64,000 bases of DNA from Labrenzia sp. R4_2. Its GTDB lineage: Bacteria; Pseudomonadota; Alphaproteobacteria; Rhizobiales; Stappiaceae. The DNA lies in the NCBI RefSeq assembly GCF_017743865.1, contig NZ_JAGHRJ010000005.1, forward strand, positions 248,001 to 312,000, written 5' to 3'. The position numbers and the translations under genes are program-made. Below are positions 1 to 8,395 of this stretch, piece after piece. The notes under the pieces are model-generated. The model ran no database searches, was not told where the DNA came from, and saw nothing but the letters and a program-made list of their open reading frames with translations. Position 1 is the stretch's first letter. Each line of letters opens with the position of its first letter.

Positions 1-513
1 CTCATCATAGCCGGCTTCTTCGAGCATGAACGTCGTGATATTGGCCACGATGTTGCCCGCATTGTTGTTCGCGACGCGTATAGCCGCACCTGATTTCGCC
101 AGATCGTCAATACTGTCGATCCCGTATTCATCGGCAATGGATTTTCTAAGAAAAAAATGCATCGGCGCCCAATTGTACATATACCCGATGGCCTGAATAT
201 TGTTGATGGGTGCCTTGAACGGCTCTTCCCCGGCGAGCGCCAACTTGATCTCGGCGTCGTGGGCCAAACCTAAGTCCGTCCGACCTGCGCCCAGCAAAGC
301 AATGTTTGCAAACCCGCCTCCGGTTGCTTGGTATGTAACGACACCACTGGGATCGTCAGCCTTAACTGCTCGGTCAATGCCAGCACCAAGCAGAGACCAA
401 AGACCGGACGGGTTTCCTCCCGAAAGTGTGACGGTGACGCTTTCCGCAACTGCGCTGCCTGCAATTGCACACATTCCGATGGCCGCAATAACGGCTTTAA
501 AACTCTTTTTCAC
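1..513 (-). CDS. TAXI-family TRAP transporter substrate-binding protein, partial (C-terminus outside window)
   Basis: The first 171 residues are present and the gene runs off the left edge. A GTG start at 513 is preceded by GGGAGGAA at good spacing; an in-frame ATG further upstream lacks this. The N-terminus is a signal peptide (Lys-rich start, hydrophobic core, cleavage near AVA-ES). The mature part has the pattern of TAXI periplasmic proteins: a GGNPSGLW-type start, then ATGGGFANI and LGLAHDAE. These proteins bind a carboxylate or amino acid for a fused TRAP permease, which would lie further left. Family call is by motif resemblance; the ligand is unknown. Confidence 0.75.
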   Translation of the reverse strand, partial: MKKSFKAVIAAIGMCAIAGSAVAESVTVTLSGGNPSGLWSLLGAGIDRAVKADDPSGVVTYQATGGGFANIALLGAGRTDLGLAHDAEIKLALAGEEPFKAPINNIQAIGYMYNWAPMHFFLRKSIADEYGIDSIDDLAKSGAAIRVANNNAGNIVANITTFMLEEAGYDE

Positions 514-602
514 AGGTTCCTCCCTCTCCATCCTCATAGACATCTAATGTTAGATATCTATGTTATATAGGCATAATGGATTGCCTGATCTTAGTCAACT
601 AA

Positions 603-986
603 GATCAGGGTTTTTGGGTGGAGCCGATTTGCAGAGTTCTGCCGATTGCCCCATCGGCTCGTCACGAGAATGTCGCCAAGCGACAGGGCGCGGAGCGGCT
701 TTCGGTCCGCCCCCGCCGCGGTATCGCTCTGAAGATCGAGGCGCCGTGTCTTCGAGGAAAACTTCCGCGTCTATGGTACGCGCAAGATCCGGCGGCAATT
801 GCAGCGGGAGGGCTTCGATATCGCCCGTTTCACGTGGCCAGGCTTATGAGGGTCATGGGGCTTCAGGGGAACATTCGGGGCAAGCGGCTCAAAACGACGT
901 TTCCGGACAAGTCCGCGCCAAACCCGCTCGACCGTATGAACCGCCCGTTCGACAATGCTGTCGGCTCACTGGCCTACGATGGCTAA
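603..986 (+). pseudogene. Decayed IS3-family transposase OrfB remnant
   Basis: Translation in two plus-strand frames gives pieces typical of IS3-family OrfB before its DDE core. The EPICRVLPIAPSARHENVAKR stretch starts near 618. FEENFRVYGTRKI and RQLQREGFDIAR follow near 750-830 in another frame, and ARLMRVMGLQGNIRGK returns to the first frame near 838. At least two frame changes and loss of the catalytic half show it is dead. No terminal inverted repeats were seen. Its end touches the MarR gene, so the remnant may mark an old junction between the catabolic operon and the left flank. Confidence 0.75.
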
Positions 987-1501
987 GAGGAAGCGTGGCC
1001 CTTGGTTGGCGGCACCCGAACCCCACGCGATGCGGCACGTCGTTCATCTTCCTCAAGATTTCGGATCATGACAGTCAGCGCTTTTCGCAACGTGGTTTGC
1101 TCGTCCTTCGTGAGGCTGGAAAGGGCGATATCATTGGCTTCGAGCGCAAGCGGTTCAAGCAGTTCACGAAGTTCCCAACCTTTCGCGGTCAGGAACGCAT
1201 GCAGACGACGTTTATTGCCCTCGACATTGCGCCGAACAATGTAGCCCAGTTCCTCCATGCGAATGAGTGCGGTATGTGCGGTCGGTTCCGTGAGGTGCGC
1301 TCTATCGCTCAGTTCGCGTTGAGACAGCCCGTCCTCTTGCCAGAGAATGCGGAGGAATATCCACTGCCCGAAGGTAACATTTTGGGTTTGAAGGCGGATC
1401 TGAAGAGAACGGTTGAAACCGCGCGCAGCCAGGCGCACCAGCCTCGCTATACGTTCAACGCCCGCCTCATCTGCCGCGCTATACTCAATTTGCTCGCTCA
1501 T
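983..1501 (-). CDS. MarR-family transcriptional regulator
   Basis: 172 residues. A winged helix-turn-helix spans roughly residues 45-120: an FGQWIFLRILW helix, the LSQRELSDRAHLTEPTAHTAL recognition region, and an RRNVEGNKRR wing. Flanking helices would form the dimer interface. MarR proteins usually repress nearby catabolic or efflux genes and release DNA on binding an aromatic or similar ligand. It is read in the same direction as the hydroxyacid dehydrogenase operon, 186 bases after it, so it may regulate that operon. The ligand cannot be told from sequence. Confidence 0.88.
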   Translation of the reverse strand: MSEQIEYSAADEAGVERIARLVRLAARGFNRSLQIRLQTQNVTFGQWIFLRILWQEDGLSQRELSDRAHLTEPTAHTALIRMEELGYIVRRNVEGNKRRLHAFLTAKGWELRELLEPLALEANDIALSSLTKDEQTTLRKALTVMIRNLEEDERRAASRGVRVPPTKGHASS

Positions 1502-1687
1502 GGCCTCATAAGATCAGCACGACGAGCTATTGCCAAGTCCCTGAAAAGCACCGCAGCCACTTACAGCACAACAAACTGCATTGCTGCACAGCCGGGTGCT
1601 CTTTTTCGCAGGGAGATCGCCTCGGGGTTTGCAGTTTACATGGAGCGGACTCTCATCAAGCATCAAGCGAAGTCCGGCCAGTTCACG

Positions 1688-2731
1688 TCAACCCTCCTGC
1701 ATGTTCGCCAACCGCTCTCTCCAAGCAGGTTCGACTTCGAGATTGCGGGTGTATTTCGGCAGATCGCCATCCATGAGGCGGGTGGCGTTTTCCACCAGAA
1801 CCTCCGGCATGATCGAATAAAGATCGATCGTATGACCCAGGATGTGCGGCGTAAGGACGACACGATCAAGCCCGCGCAGCGGGTGATCCGCCGGTAGCGG
1901 TTCGGTCTCAGTCACATCGAGGCCAACTCCCGAAAGATGACCTTCGGACATGACCTCGACCAAAGCGTCTTCGTCGATCAGTCCGCCACGGGATGTGTTC
2001 ACCAGGATCGCGTCACGTTTCATTTTCCGCAGTTCGGCCTCCCCGATCATTCCGCGAGTTTGTGCATTGAGAGGCACATGCAGGCTGATCACGTCGGACT
2101 GCACCAGTAACGCGTCGCGATCGACCAGACATACGCCTTCAGGTGCGGTCTCCGGCGTCAGGAAGGGATCGTGAACCAAGATCTCAGCCGGTTCGAATGC
2201 CCGGAGGCGGTCGATCACCCCGCCGCCGATCCGGCCCGAACCAATTAACCCGACAGTCCTGCCGCGCAGCATACGGGCATACATCTGCTGCGGACGTTTG
2301 GCGTTTTCATGCAAGAGACGCTCAGATGTGTGCAGCTTGTAGAGAAGCACGAGCATCAGCATCACGGTTGCCTCGGACATCGCGAGAAAATTCTCGGGGG
2401 TCGCTCCGTTCCCCACGATTAGCCCGCGCATTCCGCAGGCCTCGAGATCGACCGCGTCGACCCCGATCGTGGGAAACACCAGCGCCCGCAAGCGCGAAGA
2501 CGCGTCGAGATCTTCTTCGCTGAGCCGAGAGCGGGAGCTGGCCACGATGATATCCACGTCCGACAATAGTGTCTGCCGCTGCTCTGCAGACAGGCGTAAA
2601 GGCACGCCTGGAACTATTGCCGGCCCCCGCACCACATCCCAGCCAAGATCGGAAAGCTTGGTCGAAGCGCTTTCGAGTACGTCCGCGAGCACAGGATCCT
2701 GTGCTATATAGATCTTGGGTTTCATCTTCAT
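1688..2731 (-). CDS. D-2-hydroxyacid dehydrogenase (NAD(P)-dependent)
   Basis: 347 residues, the usual length for this family. The Rossmann dinucleotide-binding motif GLIGSGRIGG is at 161-170. The catalytic triad is in place: Arg in NTSRGG (about 248), Glu in DVTETEPLP (about 277) and His in LTPHILGH (about 296). The family interconverts 2-oxoacids and D-2-hydroxyacids. The start overlaps the stop of the upstream ThDP enzyme by four bases (ATGA), so the two are translationally coupled and probably act in sequence on a 2-oxoacid. The exact substrate is unknown. Confidence 0.9.
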   Translation of the reverse strand: MKMKPKIYIAQDPVLADVLESASTKLSDLGWDVVRGPAIVPGVPLRLSAEQRQTLLSDVDIIVASSRSRLSEEDLDASSRLRALVFPTIGVDAVDLEACGMRGLIVGNGATPENFLAMSEATVMLMLVLLYKLHTSERLLHENAKRPQQMYARMLRGRTVGLIGSGRIGGGVIDRLRAFEPAEILVHDPFLTPETAPEGVCLVDRDALLVQSDVISLHVPLNAQTRGMIGEAELRKMKRDAILVNTSRGGLIDEDALVEVMSEGHLSGVGLDVTETEPLPADHPLRGLDRVVLTPHILGHTIDLYSIMPEVLVENATRLMDGDLPKYTRNLEVEPAWRERLANMQEG

Positions 2732-4497
2732 TCGCTCCGGGTCAGGCCAGCAACCATGTTGGGGTTGTAACCAGGCTGAACGCGCGCATCGATCACAACG
2801 CTCTTGCCTTCACGAACCAACTCGATGCCTTTCTTGACCGCTTCGACCAGTTCGCCCGCGGTAAAGACAGGCCCGATCCCCTCGCATCCCTGTGCACGAG
2901 CAACGCCTGCGATGTCGATGTCCGGATCGCCGATACGCTGACCGATCCACTTGTTCTCCACCGGACGGTTGCGAGCGACAGCAACACGCTCCTGGTGAAC
3001 CTCGTCATTGTAGAAAGAGCGGTTGTTCGACACCACCGCCAGAAACGGTGCTCCATAGTGCGCTGCGGTCCAGAACGCCGAGGCCGCCATCATGAAGTCG
3101 CCATCCCCGAGAACCGCGACCGGCATACGCTCGCTGCCTTTCAATGCCAGCGCGGCACCGATCAGCATACCCGGACCGGAGCCGATCCCGGCACCGCCAT
3201 CGGAGCCAAGGAAATCGAGTGGGTGGCGGAAATGCCACGCCTCGCCCGCCCAACCGAGCGGCAAGCGCACCATGCTGGCGCAAATCCCGTCCAGCCCTTC
3301 GCCAAGTGCCCCGGCCAGCGTCATGATATCCAGCGGCGCTTCCGGAGCGGGAGCATTCAGGGCGGGTTTCACCGGCAGGTTTTCGGGCTCGTCGCCAGCG
3401 CCAACACCCAGCAAATCCGCAATGGCATGCATCGCGCGGTCCGGCGAACTGGCCAGGTGGAGATCGAGTGCCGACAGCCCCTGATGCTCCATGCCCCAGC
3501 CATTGTGCAACTGATAATCGAGAGAGGCCTGGATAATCTTGGCTTCAACCTTGCCTGCCAGCTTGAGCGTTCCGGCAACGTCAAGCCAGTCGAGGCTGAG
3601 GATCACATCGGCTTCCCGCAGAACTTCGCCCGCCGCATCGTCGATAAAGAATGCAGGTTTGCCACGGTGCAGAGAATGGTTCGTCGGGAAAGAAGCGCCG
3701 ATCCGGATGTCGGTCAGAACCTTCGCTCCCAAAGCTTCGACCAATGCCACACGCCGCGCCCAGTCAGCCGGATCGCGCGACACCCGCCCCGCCAGGACAA
3801 CCGGATTTTTGGCGTTTTTCAGCAACTCGGCGGCACGCGCCACCCCCTCAGCGGAAGGGTCCGCCGGCAGTGGCGACCGGTAACGCGAAAAGTCGGGCAA
3901 TGCCGGCGCTTCGGCATGCTGTTTTTCCTGGATCGACACATCAAAATTTACATAAGTCGGGCCGTGCGGTTCCGCCCGGGCAATCAGATTTGCCCTCAGC
4001 ATGGATTCGATCGCTGCCTCCATCGAAGCAGGCTGGTCATCCCATTTCACATAGTTGCGTATCATTGAAGCCTGGTCGCGGCAGGTATGCAACCAGTCGA
4101 TCCATGGACGGCGCAACGCCGCATCCACAGGTCCGGTCGCACCGTAGATCAACACAGGCACGCGGTCGCACCAGGCGTTGAAAATTGCCATCGTTCCATG
4201 CATCAGCCCGACATTGCTGTGCAGGATCACAGCAAGAGGTTCACCTGTAACCTTGGCATATCCGTGCGCGATTGCCACTGCATGTTCCTCATGCAGGCAA
4301 AGCAACATCTGTGGGTCTTCGTTGCCCAGGTGGTTCACCAGGCTGTCATGTAGCCCACGAAAGCTCGATCCTGGATTAAGGGTGACGTATTTAACGCGAA
4401 GACCCCTAAGCATCTCCGCAAAAACGTCGCTCCCCCAAACTCCGTCGCTGTCAGAGGCAACCGGCCGTTCAACTCCCGAAGGTCTTTGATCAGTCAT
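2728..4497 (-). CDS. Thiamine-diphosphate-dependent enzyme, acetolactate synthase / benzoylformate decarboxylase-like
   Basis: 589 residues with the three-domain layout of the family. The N-terminal PYR domain has the activating Glu (LCLHEEHAVAIAHGY, about 70-71). A central domain lies near 220-360. The C-terminal PP domain has the ThDP motif, beginning GDGDFMM and ending VVSNN at about 464-492. Members decarboxylate 2-oxoacids or ligate the resulting aldehyde; sequence alone does not say which. It sits between a maleate-isomerase-like gene 25 bases upstream and an overlapping D-2-hydroxyacid dehydrogenase. It is not the usual biosynthetic ilvB, because no small subunit gene follows. Confidence 0.85.
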   Translation of the reverse strand: MTDQRPSGVERPVASDSDGVWGSDVFAEMLRGLRVKYVTLNPGSSFRGLHDSLVNHLGNEDPQMLLCLHEEHAVAIAHGYAKVTGEPLAVILHSNVGLMHGTMAIFNAWCDRVPVLIYGATGPVDAALRRPWIDWLHTCRDQASMIRNYVKWDDQPASMEAAIESMLRANLIARAEPHGPTYVNFDVSIQEKQHAEAPALPDFSRYRSPLPADPSAEGVARAAELLKNAKNPVVLAGRVSRDPADWARRVALVEALGAKVLTDIRIGASFPTNHSLHRGKPAFFIDDAAGEVLREADVILSLDWLDVAGTLKLAGKVEAKIIQASLDYQLHNGWGMEHQGLSALDLHLASSPDRAMHAIADLLGVGAGDEPENLPVKPALNAPAPEAPLDIMTLAGALGEGLDGICASMVRLPLGWAGEAWHFRHPLDFLGSDGGAGIGSGPGMLIGAALALKGSERMPVAVLGDGDFMMAASAFWTAAHYGAPFLAVVSNNRSFYNDEVHQERVAVARNRPVENKWIGQRIGDPDIDIAGVARAQGCEGIGPVFTAGELVEAVKKGIELVREGKSVVIDARVQPGYNPNMVAGLTRSE

Positions 4498-4522
4498 GCG
4501 ATAAGTCCATGTTATTGAGGTT

Positions 4523-5296
4523 TCAGTGGTGGCTCAGCAGATGGCCGAAACCATGTGGTTGATCGTTGAACCCGGCTGTTCTCAGCAGATGCCAAGCCAT
4601 GACCTGATTGCTTGTGATCACGGGTTTGCCAAGCTGCTCCTCGAGGAGGCTGACGACCTCGAGCGAACGGATCGCCGTGCAGCTGACAAAATATGCATCG
4701 GCTTTTTGGGCGTAATGTTCTTTCGTTAACGCAAGCCAGTCTTCCGGCGGCAAGGCGGCCATATCCCTTGGATGGTCTATTCCGAGACCATGGGCATCGA
4801 TGACGTCAAATCCATGCCGATTGAGAAATGCGACTTCGCTTTTGACGATGTGGTCGACATAGGGGGTAATCAAGACCAGCGTTCGCGCCGTCAGTGCATT
4901 TAGAGCGCTTACGATCGCTTCAGACGTAGCGACGACCCGTCTGCCGGAGGCTGAACACGCGCGCGCCAGAATATCTCTCTCCAGTTGCTCGCTCAGCGTG
5001 GAAACAGCAGTACAATGAAATCCGACGACCGCAGGATCGACATCGCCCACAAGCGAAGCCGCAGTTTCGACATCTTCTGCCATGGCGTTTAGTTGTTCGC
5101 GCGAACTGCCGGTCAGTCGCAGGCGCGTCACATGCAAAGTGATATCCCGCGGTAACAATGCGGCCAAATCTCCCTCAGCCACAATGTTGCCGGACGGCAA
5201 GATCACTCCGAAACGCGCGCGCCCGCCAAAACGGAACCCACACGCAAGACTGTTCAACCGGGGCGGCGCTACGAGATCGCGATTATCGCTCATCAT
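4523..5296 (-). CDS. Maleate isomerase / arylmalonate decarboxylase-family protein
   Basis: 257 residues of the Asp/Glu racemase-like fold. Both catalytic cysteines expected for maleate cis-trans isomerases are visible: Cys95 in GFHCTAVS and Cys206 in FVSCTAIRSLE. The second loop with Cys-Thr and the C-terminal SNQVMAWH stretch resemble maleate isomerases more than arylmalonate decarboxylases, which keep only one of the cysteines. The expected reaction is maleate to fumarate or a related isomerisation or racemisation. It follows dctP after a strong hairpin and precedes the ThDP enzyme. No clear ribosome site was found, so the start is moderately certain. Confidence 0.8.
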   Translation of the reverse strand: MMSDNRDLVAPPRLNSLACGFRFGGRARFGVILPSGNIVAEGDLAALLPRDITLHVTRLRLTGSSREQLNAMAEDVETAASLVGDVDPAVVGFHCTAVSTLSEQLERDILARACSASGRRVVATSEAIVSALNALTARTLVLITPYVDHIVKSEVAFLNRHGFDVIDAHGLGIDHPRDMAALPPEDWLALTKEHYAQKADAYFVSCTAIRSLEVVSLLEEQLGKPVITSNQVMAWHLLRTAGFNDQPHGFGHLLSHH

Positions 5297-5322
5297 TTGT
5301 ACAGATGGTTCAAGGGTTGTCC

Positions 5323-5355
5323 GGGCTCGGTGACACGACGGATGTCACCGAACCC
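5323..5355 (-). terminator. Strong hairpin after dctP (partial terminator or 3' stabiliser)
   Basis: Two 13-base arms (5323-5335 and 5343-5355) pair with one mismatch around a 7-base loop. It lies just after the dctP stop and before the maleate-isomerase start, with no T-run. Such stems after binding-protein genes commonly protect the upstream mRNA or reduce transcription downstream. A similar stem follows the second dctP at 24045. Confidence 0.65.
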
Positions 5356-5363
5356 AATGCCAT

Positions 5364-6470
5364 TTATTGCTTGACCTTGGAGAAGACTTCTCTTTCCAGC
5401 AGTGCGGTGAATGCATCGACATCGCCCTCGACGCCCTGAACGAGGCCGTCCCAGCGCTGCAATGTCTCGATATGTTGCTGAACAATCGCCTTGGCGTCAG
5501 ACGACCCACCCAATTTGACGATGTCGTTCGCTACCGCCTCAAGCTCGCTGGCGCGAAAATCTTCCATCGCTTCGTTGAACGCGTCATCAGGTTTCCAGAA
5601 GACCACGCCCTTTTCGTCGGCCGCCATGCGCGCAGCAGCCTCCTGGTCGGCGTAGGTCTTGCTGATCTTCGCAATCCGTCCGGGGATTGCCGAAATCAGC
5701 GCCGAGCGGTTCGCTTCGTCCAGATTTGCAACAGCATCACGGTTGAAGATGAATTCACCCAGGCCGTGATAGCTTCCGATCGGTTGATCGACGATACCGC
5801 GCACGGAGTCGATCAAACCCAGCGTTTGAAGCCAGGCGAGATTACCTACCGCGCAGTCGACCTGGCCCTGCTGCAAAGCAGGCCCGACTTCACTCGCCGG
5901 CAGCGACACAGGTACAGCTCCCAGGGCATTGATGAGGCGCACAGCAAATCCACCCGTCACACGAATTTTCTTCCCGGCAATATCGTCCGAGCTAGAAATC
6001 GGTTGCGCGCACATCAGATACCATGGCGAAGCTGCATGCCCTCCCAACCAGACCGCGTTTTGCTTTTCAAGATCGGCGATGCATTCGTCGCAGTTCAGCA
6101 ACATCGTTTCGTTGGTCGCGCCTGCGGCAGCCCAGAAGTTGGCCGCAAACGGCAGAAGCTCCGGCAGCATTGCAACATGTGGGATTTCGCTGGAATTCAG
6201 CGTAGGCACGATAAATCCGGCGTCCATGACGCCGGCGCGAATTCCGCCCAGGCTAGCTTGGCCACCCAACATCTGGCCTCCGACGAAAACCTGCGTTTCG
6301 AGGGCACCGTCCGTGGCAGCCGCGAGTTCATCGAAGAATTCTTGCGCCTGCACGGCTTCAATGGCCAGCGGCGGCATGAATGTGTTGTACCTGAGTTCAT
6401 CTGCATTTGCGCTGCAGGTCAACCCTAGAAAAGCTGCGACTGCGGCAGTTTTTATCACTCTATTCTTCAT
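5364..6470 (-). CDS. dctP: TRAP transporter substrate-binding protein, DctP family
   Basis: 368 residues from the ATG at 6470, which has GGGAGGAGG just upstream; an earlier in-frame ATG at 6485 overlaps that ribosome site and is unlikely. A Sec signal peptide (MKNRVIK, hydrophobic core, SANA-DEL) directs it to the periplasm. The body shows DctP features: an FVGGQMLGG segment, KIRVTGGFAVRLINALGA with the carboxylate-binding Arg, and AVGNLAWLQ. It captures an organic acid for the DctQM permease encoded just upstream. Ligand unknown; the operon suggests a compound processed by the hydantoinase-like and ThDP enzymes. Confidence 0.9.
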   Translation of the reverse strand: MKNRVIKTAAVAAFLGLTCSANADELRYNTFMPPLAIEAVQAQEFFDELAAATDGALETQVFVGGQMLGGQASLGGIRAGVMDAGFIVPTLNSSEIPHVAMLPELLPFAANFWAAAGATNETMLLNCDECIADLEKQNAVWLGGHAASPWYLMCAQPISSSDDIAGKKIRVTGGFAVRLINALGAVPVSLPASEVGPALQQGQVDCAVGNLAWLQTLGLIDSVRGIVDQPIGSYHGLGEFIFNRDAVANLDEANRSALISAIPGRIAKISKTYADQEAAARMAADEKGVVFWKPDDAFNEAMEDFRASELEAVANDIVKLGGSSDAKAIVQQHIETLQRWDGLVQGVEGDVDAFTALLEREVFSKVKQ

Positions 6471-6509
6471 ACTTCCTCCTCCCATTTTGGACTTACTGTT
6501 CGACTGTTT

Positions 6510-7820
6510 TCAAAGCCCCATCAGCCTCGGCAACAAAAGCGTTATGTCCGGAAATGCGATCAGCAGGCCTATGACCAGAAGGTCAACGACCAAGAACCAC
6601 AGAACTCCGCGATAAATCATACTCAGCGGCACATCCGGCCCCACCAGCGATTTGACCGCAAAGACGTTCAACCCGACCGGTGGCGACATCAGCCCGATCT
6701 CTACAAATTTAACGATCAAGATGCCCATCAAGGTCATGTCGAGACCAACAGACTTGAACATCGGCAGCATTATCGGGAGCGTGAGAAACAGCAGGCCCAG
6801 TGGGTCCAGGAACATGCCGAGCACGAGATAACAGGCGCCGGCGATCAGAATGATCCCGAGCGGCGAGACATTCGCGTCGGTCATGATTTGCGCCAGAAAC
6901 ATCGGCAACCCGGAAAATGCCAAAAACCGGGTTAGAAGCACGGCTCCAAGCACAATGAAGAACAAGGTGGCGGTCCCAACCAGCGCATCCCAGAAACTGG
7001 ATTTAACAACCGGCCAAGACAGCGCGCCGTTCAGTAGCGCAATGACAAATGTCAGTGCGGCGCCGAACGCTCCCGCTTCGGTCGCCGTGACGACGCCGCT
7101 GTAGATGCCACCGATCACGCCGAGGACCAGTACCGGAAGCGGCCAAATCGCTGCGGTGACGGTTAGTTTTTCGCGCAGAGTCGGTTTTTCGACCATACGC
7201 GGCGCCGTATCAGGTTGAAGCTTGGCCCGCAGAATAACCATCAGGGCAAAGGCGAGCGCGGACAGAAGACCCGGCGCAATACCGGCTGCAAAGAGCTTGA
7301 GTATCGAAGTCTGCGCAAAAACCCCAATCAGGATCATCATGACGCTGGGCGGGATCAATGATCCTAAGGTCCCTGCAGAGGCGACAACGCCGGTCGCAAG
7401 ACCCATGTCATATCCGGCTTTCTTCATCTCGGGTAAGGCAATTCGGCCCATGGTAAGGGTCGTCGCCAGGCTGGAGCCCGAGGCGGCGGCGAACCCCGCA
7501 CAGGCGAAGTTCGTGGCCACGGCAAGCCCGCCGGGTAACCAGCCCAGCCAAAGTCTGGCCGCGTCGAAAAGAGCGCTTGTCAGGCCCGACCGGAAGGCAA
7601 GCGCTCCCATGAGAAGAAACATCGGGATTGCCGAAAGTTCCCAACTGGCGGCCGTTTCGTAAGGTATCAGGCTCAGAATGCTGAAAGCCGCGCTCCAGCT
7701 CGACACAGCGGCTATTCCGACGAATGCCACAATCCCCAAAGCCAGCCCGATCGGCACCCGCAGCGCAACAAGCACAAGCGCAATCCCCATACCCCAAAAT
7801 CCGATGGCCAGTGGAGTCAT
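6510..7820 (-). CDS. dctM: TRAP transporter large permease, DctM
   Basis: 436 residues from the ATG at 7820, which overlaps the dctQ stop (ATGA). A longer reading frame to 8048 exists, but its N-terminal part is dctQ read in another frame. About a dozen hydrophobic helices are visible, with conserved DctM loops: ASAGTLGSLIPPS in the first half, TATEAGAFGAA in the middle, and GLMSPPVGLN in the last third. It is the ion-coupled channel subunit, working with DctQ and DctP encoded alongside. Confidence 0.93.
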   Translation of the reverse strand: MTPLAIGFWGMGIALVLVALRVPIGLALGIVAFVGIAAVSSWSAAFSILSLIPYETAASWELSAIPMFLLMGALAFRSGLTSALFDAARLWLGWLPGGLAVATNFACAGFAAASGSSLATTLTMGRIALPEMKKAGYDMGLATGVVASAGTLGSLIPPSVMMILIGVFAQTSILKLFAAGIAPGLLSALAFALMVILRAKLQPDTAPRMVEKPTLREKLTVTAAIWPLPVLVLGVIGGIYSGVVTATEAGAFGAALTFVIALLNGALSWPVVKSSFWDALVGTATLFFIVLGAVLLTRFLAFSGLPMFLAQIMTDANVSPLGIILIAGACYLVLGMFLDPLGLLFLTLPIMLPMFKSVGLDMTLMGILIVKFVEIGLMSPPVGLNVFAVKSLVGPDVPLSMIYRGVLWFLVVDLLVIGLLIAFPDITLLLPRLMGL

Positions 7821-8395
7821 TGGGACAGTACTTTCGCTTTGTCGGCTCCAGAAACGGTCGCCTTCGCGGATCCGTAGGTGATGAACCGAACCATCTGCAT
7901 CACAAGGTTCAGGACCGAGACGATAACGACCAGCGATAACGCCAGAACCGGAATCCAGCGCGCGGGCCAAGTCGGCAAAAAATAGGATGGTGTCTGGATC
8001 TGTTCGGTGATTTCGGTTGCGCGCAATGCTTCGGCCCCCGCGCACCAAGCAAGCAACATCGCGAAGACCGCCATCAATAGCGAAGTCAGACAGTCGAGCA
8101 AAAAGCGCGATCTTGTTGACAACATATCGCTGATCAGGCTTGCGCTGATGTGCTGGTCAGTGATCTGAACAAAAGCGATCGGCAAAAAGATCAGCGTAAC
8201 CATGTAATAGCGCGACACAATCTCGGTCGTGCCCGCCAGCGGAACGCCGATTACATAGCGCAAGCTTACGTCTAGAACGACATGCGCCACCATCAGCGCC
8301 ATTACGACACCGGAAATCATGACTGCGAGCTCGCTAAGCCAGCTCACACATTGCAGGGCGCGTCCGAACAACGATTGAGAATTTGTCCCAGTCAC
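7817..8395 (-). CDS. dctQ: TRAP transporter small permease, DctQ
   Basis: 192 residues with four hydrophobic helices (about 20-45, 60-80, 105-125 and 145-170) and the DctQ-type pattern RYVIGVPLAGTTEI then LPIAFVQITDQHISASL. It is the accessory membrane subunit of the TRAP carrier. Its start overlaps the hydantoinase B stop by four bases and its stop overlaps dctM, so uptake and the ring-opening-type enzyme are one transcript. Confidence 0.9.
   Translation of the reverse strand: MTGTNSQSLFGRALQCVSWLSELAVMISGVVMALMVAHVVLDVSLRYVIGVPLAGTTEIVSRYYMVTLIFLPIAFVQITDQHISASLISDMLSTRSRFLLDCLTSLLMAVFAMLLAWCAGAEALRATEITEQIQTPSYFLPTWPARWIPVLALSLVVIVSVLNLVMQMVRFITYGSAKATVSGADKAKVLSQ

Noticed and set aside
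560..1897. Plus-strand open frame of 445 codons
   Set aside because: It runs opposite to the MarR and D-2-hydroxyacid dehydrogenase genes, has no domain, and includes the IS3-type remnant in the wrong frame.
2569..4068. Plus-strand open frame of 499 codons
   Set aside because: It is antisense to the well-supported ThDP enzyme and has no family features.
7821..8048. N-terminal extension of the first dctM
   Set aside because: The extension is dctQ read out of frame; the ATGA overlap at 7817-7820 gives the normal start.
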